A DNA stretch of 20,136 nucleotides, taken from JBIOWF01 sp044868295. GTDB taxonomy: Bacteria > Actinomycetota > Actinomycetes > Streptosporangiales > Streptosporangiaceae. Shown one piece after another: positions 14,615 through 20,136 of the stretch. The notes under the pieces were generated by a model. That model saw only the letters and a program-made list of their open reading frames with translations. It was not told the origin of the DNA and did no database searches. The first letter of the stretch is position 1. Every line of letters starts with the position of its first letter. The stretch covers positions 1 through 20,136 of the forward strand of contig JBIOWF010000175.1 of the NCBI GenBank assembly GCA_044868295.1, given 5' to 3'. A program made the translations under genes and the position numbers.

Positions 14615-14755
14615 CTCGCGGCCCGCGCGCCCGACCTGCAGTCTGGAAGAGCCTCAAGAGTCGCGGTACGCGGCCTTCACCCTCGGCCTGAAGTCTGAAG
14701 GCCGGAGCACTGGCGGCAACTGGCGGCACTGGCCCACAGTCCGGTGGCGGCCGGA

Positions 14756-15061
14756 CTACCTGGCCATCGACAGCAGCCCGGTGGGAACGCGCCAGACCTG
14801 CTGGTCGAGTGAGATGTCCAACCGCAGGTCGTGGCGCTTACGCTGCATACCCGGCACGCGAATCCGGTCGTGGACGTCGTATCGCCCACGCAGGAGATAT
14901 CCAAAGCCGAGTTCCCCCGGCAGAACACGGATCTCATCCCGATTACCGCAGCGCGGACACGTCCACGCGACAAGATCCCTGCCACGGTTGTAGTCGTGGC
15001 AGGCGTTGAAGTACTCGTCGGGGCGGAAACGAGACTCACAGGCCAAACAAGGGATCAGCAT
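14756..15061 (-). CDS. Small zinc-ribbon protein, function unknown
   Basis: This is a 101-residue protein. ATG 15061 follows GAGGA by 7 bp on the minus strand; the same frame stays open far upstream, but that part is antisense to the methyltransferase gene. C5xxC8 (IPCLACESRF) and C35xxC38 (WTCPRCGNRDE) form a typical two-knuckle zinc ribbon, with DEYFNACHDYN between them. The C-terminal half (FGYLLRGRYDVHDRIR, then KRHDLRLDISLDQQVWRVP) looks like beta strands. I do not recognise a named family. It is divergent from the methyltransferase gene, 105 bp away. Confidence 0.65.
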   Translation of the reverse strand: MLIPCLACESRFRPDEYFNACHDYNRGRDLVAWTCPRCGNRDEIRVLPGELGFGYLLRGRYDVHDRIRVPGMQRKRHDLRLDISLDQQVWRVPTGLLSMAR

Positions 15062-15153
15062 CTTGGGTCCTCGGGACGGCGGCTCACCGACTAGTGATAT
15101 GCCCAACCGCTTGAACATGACTTGCAACGCTCTTACAACGCTTGCGATCGCGA

Positions 15154-15159
15154 TAGATT
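15154..15159 (+). promoter_or_regulatory. -10 box of the methyltransferase gene
   Basis: TAGATT ends 7 bp before GTG 15167, the spacing expected for a leaderless transcript. Upstream are CTTACA (15132-15137) as a possible -35, two CAACGCT copies (15125, 15136) and the palindrome GCGATCGC (15144-15151). Confidence 0.45.
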
Positions 15160-15166
15160 TCTCTCC

Positions 15167-16636
15167 GTGGACGTGCCATATGACCTGGTCCGGCGGCTTC
15201 GAGACCGGTTCACCCAGTCCGGCTACACGATCGACGGCGTGCGGGAGCGGCTCGGCGAGGTGGCGGCCGGGGCACTGGCGCGGGAGGAGCTCGTTCCCGC
15301 ACTGCGCGCGACCCGGGACGGCGACCCCCTCGGCACGCTCATCCGCCTGTGGTGGCTGGGCGTCCCGGTGAGCACCGCCGCCGCCGACCTTCCCCTCAAT
15401 GACCTGATGGAGGCCGGGCTGGTCGTCAGGCTGGGCGACGCTGTGCAGGCGAGCGTCCACCTGCAACCGTGGGACACCGGCGCCGGCGCTCCCGCCTGGG
15501 TGGTCTCGGACCGCAAGGTACGGCCCGGCGATCCGGCGCTCCGGACCGACCACGTGGTCGGCGCGGGTGGCGCGTCCGCGAACCTCGCCCAGCTCGGCTG
15601 GACCGGGCCGGTGGGCAGCGCGCTGGACCTGGGCACCGGGTGCGGGGTCCAGGTCCTGCATCTCGCCGGTCGCGCCGAACGGATCGTCGCCACGGACGTG
15701 AACCCCCGGGCGCTGGAGCTGGCCGCGCTGAGCTGGCGGCTGTCCGATGTGCCCGGCGTCGAGGCCCGGGAGGGCTCGATGTTCGAGCCCGTCCACGGCG
15801 AGCGGTTCGACCTCGTCGTGTCCAACCCGCCCTTCGTGATCTCACCCCAGGGGCGGTTCACCTACCGCGAGTCGGGCTTCCAGGCCGACGGGTTCTGCCG
15901 CGATCTCCTACGGCTCGCGCCCCGCCATCTCAACCAGGACGGCCACGGCCGATTTCTGGCCAACTGGCTGCACGTCAAGGGTGAGGACTGGCAGGACAGG
16001 GTGGGCGGCTGGCTCACCGGCACCGGGTGCGACGGCTGGGCCGTACAACGCGATGTGCAGGATCCTGCGGAATATGTGGAGTTGTGGCTGCGGGACGCGG
16101 CGGAGCAGGGCACTCCCGCCTACCGCGAAAGCTACGACGAATGGCTCGCCTGGTTCGACTCGATGGATGTGACAGGCGTCGGGTTCGGCTGGATCGCCCT
16201 GCACAACTCCGGCGCGATGGACCCCGTCGTGCGCGTGGAGGAGCTCTCCCAGCGCGTCGAGCTTCCGGTGGGGGCGTACGTCGACGACGTCCTGGCCGGG
16301 ATCACGGCCGCGCACCGGATCTCGGACGAGGAACTGCTGGACGCCTGCCTACTGCTCGCGGACGGGGTCGTCGAGGAGCGGGTCGGCGTCCCGGGAGCCG
16401 ACGACCCGTCGTCCATCGCCCTGCGGCAGATCGGCGGGTTGCGCCGCGCCGCGGGTGTGGGGACGGTCGAGGCCGCCCTGGCCGGGGTCTGCGACGGCGA
16501 CCTGCCGCTGCGCCCGCTGCTCGCCGCCATCGCGGAGCTCACCGGAGGCGGCGTCGAGGAACTGCTGGAACGCGCTCCGGCGGGGCTCCGCCCGTTGATC
16601 GCCGAGGGGTTCTTCCGGGTTGCAAGCCCGCGTTGA
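15167..16636 (+). CDS. Class I SAM-dependent methyltransferase (MTS-domain, NPPF type)
   Basis: This is a 489-residue protein. A helical N-terminal domain (about 1-130, DUF7059-like in my recollection) precedes a Rossmann methyltransferase domain. Motif I is LDLGTGCGVQVLHLA (about 149-163), the acidic ribose-binding turn is VATDVNPRALELA, and motif IV is VVSNPPFVISP. The NPPF signature is typical of enzymes that methylate exocyclic or amide nitrogens, such as HemK/PrmC and RlmF/G-type rRNA methyltransferases. A C-terminal domain of about 150 residues follows. GTG 15167 is chosen because a -10 box lies 7 bp upstream; TTG 15122 would lie upstream of that promoter. The target (rRNA, protein or small molecule) is not deducible. 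Confidence 0.9.
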   Translation: MDVPYDLVRRLRDRFTQSGYTIDGVRERLGEVAAGALAREELVPALRATRDGDPLGTLIRLWWLGVPVSTAAADLPLNDLMEAGLVVRLGDAVQASVHLQPWDTGAGAPAWVVSDRKVRPGDPALRTDHVVGAGGASANLAQLGWTGPVGSALDLGTGCGVQVLHLAGRAERIVATDVNPRALELAALSWRLSDVPGVEAREGSMFEPVHGERFDLVVSNPPFVISPQGRFTYRESGFQADGFCRDLLRLAPRHLNQDGHGRFLANWLHVKGEDWQDRVGGWLTGTGCDGWAVQRDVQDPAEYVELWLRDAAEQGTPAYRESYDEWLAWFDSMDVTGVGFGWIALHNSGAMDPVVRVEELSQRVELPVGAYVDDVLAGITAAHRISDEELLDACLLLADGVVEERVGVPGADDPSSIALRQIGGLRRAAGVGTVEAALAGVCDGDLPLRPLLAAIAELTGGGVEELLERAPAGLRPLIAEGFFRVASPR

Positions 16637-16650
16637 TCGGACGTTGAGCG
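16631..16650 (+). repeat. 9-bp direct repeat with 11-bp period, at the methyltransferase stop
   Basis: CGTTGATCG at 16631 and CGTTGAGCG at 16642 are spaced by 11 bp, one helical turn. The first copy includes the methyltransferase stop codon. The same arrangement is found upstream of the SARP gene at 20022-20041. Confidence 0.6.
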
Positions 16651-16706
16651 GGCGGCGGGACCGTGGGGGCACGGCACGGCTCCGGGGGGTTCGGGATCCG
16701 CGCCGA

Positions 16707-16808
16707 GTCCGGCCGGCCGTCACAGTGAGGCGGCTGGCTGTCACCAAGCGCTCCGGAATACACCGGGCCCCCTATGGCGCTTGGTGAGAGTCCGACGGCC
16801 GGCCGGAC
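16707..16808. repeat. Large nested inverted repeat (two-stem structure)
   Basis: Outer arms GTCCGGCCGGCCGTC (16707-16721) and its exact complement (16794-16808) form a 15-bp stem. Inner arms TCACCAAGCGC (16741-16751) and GCGCTTGGTGA (16777-16787) form an 11-bp stem around a 25-nt loop. The asymmetric internal loop is 19 and 6 nt. It lies in the 288-bp gap between convergent genes, so it may be a bidirectional terminator. No U-tract is present. Confidence 0.8.
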
Positions 16809-16819
16809 ACCTCTCCCCG

Positions 16820-16841
16820 GAAAGTCCCCTGAAAGTCCCCT
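16820..16841. repeat. 11-bp perfect tandem repeat
   Basis: GAAAGTCCCCT occurs twice in direct succession, just after the large inverted repeat and 83 bp before the SARP gene stop. Confidence 0.8.
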
Positions 16842-16924
16842 GCGGGTCCTCAAGAGGGGCAGCGGCTCTGGCGAAGGGACGAGCGGTGATCAACCATGTC
16901 CGGATGACGCGTTTCGACGACGAC

Positions 16925-19900
16925 TTACGTTTCGACCTGGTCGAATTCCAGGAGGAGCCGTCGGACGTCGTCGGCCTCGGGGGAACCGAGCCGGGTGAAG
17001 ATGTCGAGGGCCTTGCGTAGGGCGTCGCCGCTGCGCCGCGTGCTGCCCATGCCGTGCAGGGCCTTCCCGAGCGCGGCGAGCGACTGAGCCTCGCCGTACG
17101 GGTGGGTGATCTCGCGGCTCACGGTCAGCGCCTGCTCGGCGTGGCGGGACGCGTCGCTGAACCGCCCGGCGGCGATGAACGTCGCGGCGAGCCGGTAGCA
17201 GACCCGCTGCTCCCACACGCGCTGGTTGCTGGCCCGGAAGAAGTCCAGGCACTCGGCGTGGTGGACGACGGCCTCGTTGAGCCGGCCGACGGAGGACAGC
17301 ACGATGCCGAGATGGTAGCGCGCCCTCGCGACGCCCGCGCCGCTGCCGAGCTCGGAGAAGATGGCCAGGCCCCGTTCGGAGGCCGAGATGGCCTCCGCGG
17401 GATGGCCGAGGCCGAGATGATCACGTGCCGAGTAGCTCAGCACCAGCGCCTCGCCCGCCGGGTTGCCGACCTCCCGGTAGACCCTGGTCGCGCAGTCGAA
17501 CCAGTCGAGGGCCTCGGTGTGGCGTCGCTGGCGTCCGGCCACCACCGCGAGGGCGTTGTACGTCTCGCCGAGCACGATGTGATCCCCGGTGCCCTCCCCG
17601 AGTGATCGTGCGGCCAGGAACTCCTGCTCGGCTTCGGCGAGCCGGTTCGCCCCGAAGCGCACCCGGCCGAGCACGTATCGCCCTCGAAGCTCGCTGCGCG
17701 GGTCGCCGATCCGCTGGGCCGCCGCCAGCAGTGCCGTGGTGCGCTGCCCGAACTCGCGGCTGTTGGTGCCCGACTCCAAGAGGGGCTCCATCGCGAGCAG
17801 CAGGTCGGCCGCGGGCAGCAGCGCCGAATGGTCGCCCGCCGCGTCCGGCGTCGCCGCCTCGGCGGCCTGCCCGATCGCGGCGAACAGGTCCTCCGCCTCG
17901 ACCGACAGCCAGGCGGCCGACTCGTCCGCGGAGGAGAAGACGTGGCCGGGCGTGCCGATGCTCACGAGGTTGTCGGCGATGGCGCTACCCTCGTAGGCCA
18001 GCCGGTGGGCGGACTGCGCCGACGCGAGGTAGAAGCCGAGCAGGCGGCGCAGGGCGCGCCTGCGGGCGTCGGTGTCCTCCGCGTCCTCGGCCTGCCGCCG
18101 CGCGAAGAGCTTGAGGAGGTCGTGGAAGCGGTAGCGGCCCGGCGCCGGGGCCTCCAGCAGGCTGGCGTCGACGAGCGACTCCAGCACGTCCTCCGCTTCG
18201 ACCGGGCTGAGGTCCAGTACGGCTGCCGCCGCGAGGACGGAGATGTCGGTTCCACTCGGCAGCGAGAGCAGCCGGAACGCCCTCGCCTGCCGGGGGTCGA
18301 GCTGACCGTAGCCGAGGGCGAAGGTCGCCGAGACCGCCAGATTGCCGATCTTCAGCTCGTCCAGGCGGCGGCGCTCGTCCGCGAGGCGCGGCACGAGTGA
18401 GGCGACCGTCCACGAGGGCCGGGCGGCGAGCCGGGCGGCCACGATCCGGACCGCGAGGGGAAGGAAGCCGCAGGCGGCGACCACGTCCATGGCGGCGGCA
18501 CGCTCGGCCGCCACCCGCTCCTTACCGGCGACCGCCGCGAAGAGCGAGAGCGCCTCGTCGGGCTCCATCACGTCCAGGTCGACGAGCCGGGCCGACGGCA
18601 GGTCGGCGAGCTTGCCGCGACTGGTGATGATCGCGGCGCAGCCGGCCGCGCCGGGCAGGAGATGCTCGACCTGGTCGGCATCGTGGGCGTTGTCCAGCAG
18701 CACCAGCATCCGGCGCTCGGCGAGCAGCGAGCGGAACAGCGCGGAGCGCTCCGCGAGGCCGTCGGGGATGACGTCGACCGGGATGCCGAGCGCGCGCAGG
18801 AACGCGACCAGCGCCGTTTCCGGCGGCGTGGGCTCGTTGCCGTAGCCGCGCAGGTCCGCGTAGAGCTGGCCGTCGGGGAACTGGTCGTGGAGGAGGTGCG
18901 CCACGTGGACGGCGAGCGTGGTCTTGCCGACGCCGCCGATGCCCGACATGGCCGCGATCGGCACGCCCTCGCCTTCGCCGAGCAGCAGAAGCAGCCGGTT
19001 GACCAGCGTCTGCCGGCCGGTGAAGTCGTTCACCGCGGCCGGGAGCTGGGCGGGCTTGGGCATTTCGACGACGGTCTCCGCCGTGCTCTCCTCGCCGGGC
19101 TCCTGGGACGCGCGCCGTACCGGCTCGGGGGTCTTCGTGAACGCGAGCGTGGGGTCGGCGGCGAGGATGCCGCGGTGCAGTTCGGTGAGCTCCACGCCGG
19201 GCTCGATCCCCAGCTCCTCGATCAGCGCGTGCCGCGTGTCGGTGAAGACCGAGAGGGCGTCGGCCTGCCGCCCGCAGCGGTAGTAGGCCAGCATGAGCTG
19301 GGCGCGCAGCTGCTCGCGCAGCGGATGGTCGGCGGTGAGCGCGATCAGTTCGGAGACGACCTCGGCGTGCCGGCCGAGCTGGAGGTCGAGCTCCATCAGG
19401 GTCTCCACCACACCCATGCGGCGCTCGATGAGCCGGTCCCGCTGGTGGTCGGCGTACGGGCCGACCGCGCCCGCCAGGGGCTCGCCGGACCAGAGCGCCA
19501 GGGCGGCGCGGAGGGTGTCGGCGGCCTCTTCCGTCTTGCCCGCGCGGCGGGCGGTGTCGGCGGACGCCGCCCGCCGTTCGAAGACCGTGAGGTCCAGGGC
19601 GTCCGGGTCGAGGCGGAGCGCGTAGCCTCGGCCCACGGAGGTGAGCAGCTCGGGTCGGGTACGCGGCGAGCGCTCCGGCTCCAGGACGGTCCGCAGGCGG
19701 GACACGTACGTGCGCAGCGCGCCCAGCGCCCGAGGAGGCGCGTCCTCGCCCCAGACGGCGTCGATCATCTCGGTCGGGGTGACCGCCCGTCCCTCGCGGA
19801 GCAACAGCATCGCGATGATGGAGCGTTGCAACGGTGTGCCGAGATCGATCTCGGCCCCGTCGCGCCAGGCCAGGACGGGTCCGAGTACGGCGAAGCGCAA

Positions 19901-19927
19901 TCCGTCCTCGGTGACGTGACCAGCCAT
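16925..19927 (-). CDS. AfsR/SARP family regulator (wHTH-BTAD-NB-ARC-TPR)
   Basis: This is a 1000-residue transcriptional activator of the AfsR type. An OmpR-like winged helix lies at about residues 11-105 (LRFAVLGPVLAWRDG to VGRGYALRL). The bacterial transcriptional activation domain (BTAD) lies at about 110-258 and ends LHRGILAADP. An NB-ARC ATPase follows: P-loop GIGGVGKTT at 329-337, Walker B-like RMLVLLDNA at 406-414, ITSR at 434-437, and GFLPLAV for the GLPL motif at 487-493. The C-terminal third is TPR repeats (e.g. AEAEQEFLAARSL, YNALAVVAGRQRRHTEALDWF). ATG 19927 has GGAG 10 bp upstream. Such regulators drive secondary metabolism or development, binding 11-bp-period direct repeats; ATP binding and TPR partners tune activity. 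No biosynthetic cluster is visible in the window. Confidence 0.96.
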   Translation of the reverse strand: MAGHVTEDGLRFAVLGPVLAWRDGAEIDLGTPLQRSIIAMLLLREGRAVTPTEMIDAVWGEDAPPRALGALRTYVSRLRTVLEPERSPRTRPELLTSVGRGYALRLDPDALDLTVFERRAASADTARRAGKTEEAADTLRAALALWSGEPLAGAVGPYADHQRDRLIERRMGVVETLMELDLQLGRHAEVVSELIALTADHPLREQLRAQLMLAYYRCGRQADALSVFTDTRHALIEELGIEPGVELTELHRGILAADPTLAFTKTPEPVRRASQEPGEESTAETVVEMPKPAQLPAAVNDFTGRQTLVNRLLLLLGEGEGVPIAAMSGIGGVGKTTLAVHVAHLLHDQFPDGQLYADLRGYGNEPTPPETALVAFLRALGIPVDVIPDGLAERSALFRSLLAERRMLVLLDNAHDADQVEHLLPGAAGCAAIITSRGKLADLPSARLVDLDVMEPDEALSLFAAVAGKERVAAERAAAMDVVAACGFLPLAVRIVAARLAARPSWTVASLVPRLADERRRLDELKIGNLAVSATFALGYGQLDPRQARAFRLLSLPSGTDISVLAAAAVLDLSPVEAEDVLESLVDASLLEAPAPGRYRFHDLLKLFARRQAEDAEDTDARRRALRRLLGFYLASAQSAHRLAYEGSAIADNLVSIGTPGHVFSSADESAAWLSVEAEDLFAAIGQAAEAATPDAAGDHSALLPAADLLLAMEPLLESGTNSREFGQRTTALLAAAQRIGDPRSELRGRYVLGRVRFGANRLAEAEQEFLAARSLGEGTGDHIVLGETYNALAVVAGRQRRHTEALDWFDCATRVYREVGNPAGEALVLSYSARDHLGLGHPAEAISASERGLAIFSELGSGAGVARARYHLGIVLSSVGRLNEAVVHHAECLDFFRASNQRVWEQRVCYRLAATFIAAGRFSDASRHAEQALTVSREITHPYGEAQSLAALGKALHGMGSTRRSGDALRKALDIFTRLGSPEADDVRRLLLEFDQVET

Positions 19928-19967
19928 GTGCTGTTTTCTCCGATTGAATGGGAAGTTTTCGCACCAA

Positions 19968-19973
19968 ATGATA
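19968..19973 (-). promoter_or_regulatory. Possible -10 box of the SARP gene
   Basis: The minus strand reads TATCAT, 40 bp before ATG 19927, giving a leader of about 33 nt that holds the GGAG site. No good -35 hexamer is seen, as expected for an activator-dependent promoter. Confidence 0.35.
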
Positions 19974-20021
19974 GATCCCGGAAGACGCCTCCCATAGAGA
20001 GTGGCCTTCCACTAACCGAAG

Positions 20022-20041
20022 CGTTGATCGCTCGTTGATCG
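20022..20041. promoter_or_regulatory. SARP-like direct repeat upstream of the SARP gene
   Basis: Two identical CGTTGATCG copies start at 20022 and 20033, an 11-bp period. SARP proteins bind direct repeats spaced by one helical turn, so autoregulation or control of a divergent gene is possible. The distance to the TATCAT box (about 50 bp) is longer than in the textbook SARP promoter. Confidence 0.5.
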
Positions 20042-20042
20042 T

Positions 20043-20136
20043 GTGTCAAGCGCCGATCGTGATGCTGTAGTCACCGAGGCGTGGCCCTACGGGGGCGGCC
20101 ACGCCCTGACGATATCGGAGGAGTCCGCCGCGGACC
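20043..20136 (+). CDS. Possible 5' end of a divergent gene, cut by the window edge
   Basis: From GTG 20043 a frame stays open to the edge (31 residues, beginning VSSADRDAVVTEAWPYGGG). From 20070 on, 21 of 22 codons end in G or C and G dominates first positions, as in real genes here. There is no ribosome site, and the first nine codons are less biased. A minus-strand frame ending at 20046 is an alternative reading but has lower third-position GC. No family is recognised. Confidence 0.35.
   Translation, partial: MSSADRDAVVTEAWPYGGGHALTISEESAAD
20078..20105. repeat. 9-bp stem hairpin near the right edge
   Basis: GGCGTGGCC (20078-20086) pairs perfectly with GGCCACGCC (20097-20105) around a 10-nt loop. 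It could be a terminator for a gene entering from the right on the minus strand, or a coincidence inside the possible gene at 20043. Confidence 0.4.

Noticed and set aside
15062..15796. N-terminal extension of the zinc-ribbon frame
   Set aside because: Antisense to the methyltransferase gene and without motifs; the ATG at 15061 has its own ribosome site.
16781..17020. 79-codon plus-strand frame after the inverted repeat
   Set aside because: Starts inside the repeat and runs antisense to the SARP gene; no motif or good ribosome site.
18522..20038. Long frames overlapping the SARP gene on both strands (496 and 458 codons)
   Set aside because: Shadows of the 1000-residue gene, which has continuous domain motifs across the same region.
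1..20136. CRISPR arrays, complete insertion sequences, and rRNA
   Set aside because: No regularly spaced repeats, transposase motifs or rRNA signatures were found; only the integrase fragment is clearly mobile.

Overview
The window is a high-GC actinobacterial chromosome segment. High GC at third codon positions, frequent GTG starts, TAnnnT-type -10 boxes, an F420/LLM-type oxidoreductase, a large AfsR/SARP regulator and the order ffs-dnaX-ybaB-recR-DUF5063-ask-asd together suggest Streptosporangiales (Streptosporangium, Nonomuraea or relatives). The genus is an inference.

Left edge (1-570): the 3' end of a tyrosine recombinase gene, its terminator, and a tRNA-Ser(GGA) gene whose 3' end faces the integrase. 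This is the usual edge of an integrated element (ICE or prophage) that inserts into the 3' end of a tRNA gene; the body of the element lies left of the window.

Core block (about 650-7420, + strand): the SRP 4.5S RNA, dnaX (clamp-loader tau/gamma with very long Gly/Pro/Ser/Ala-rich linkers), a YbaB/EbfC nucleoid protein, recR, a DUF5063 gene, then aspartate kinase and aspartate-semialdehyde dehydrogenase from their own promoter. The kinase gene has a likely internal start for a beta subunit. The first part serves replication and recombination; the last two genes open the Lys/Thr/Met/diaminopimelate pathway.

Accessory middle (7455-14614): a secreted LAS-type (M15-like) metallopeptidase on the minus strand; a TetR regulator and an LLM oxidoreductase with a palindromic operator between them; a 386-bp gap with a dyad resembling DnaA boxes; a DUF1232 membrane protein; an amidohydrolase-2 protein with a degenerate C-terminal metal motif; SURF1; an HxlR regulator divergent from a GNAT gene, with a dyad covering the GNAT -35 box; and a TetR gene overlapping the GNAT gene.

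Right part (14756-20136): a small zinc-ribbon protein, a divergent SAM-dependent methyltransferase that looks leaderless, an intergenic region with a large nested inverted repeat, and a 1000-residue AfsR/SARP regulator (wHTH-BTAD-NB-ARC-TPR). The same 11-bp-period direct repeat occurs at both ends of the SARP gene. A possible truncated divergent gene runs off the right edge. There are no CRISPR arrays and no complete insertion sequences. No clearly new multigene system is seen; the best leads are regulatory DNA structures and two atypical enzymes.
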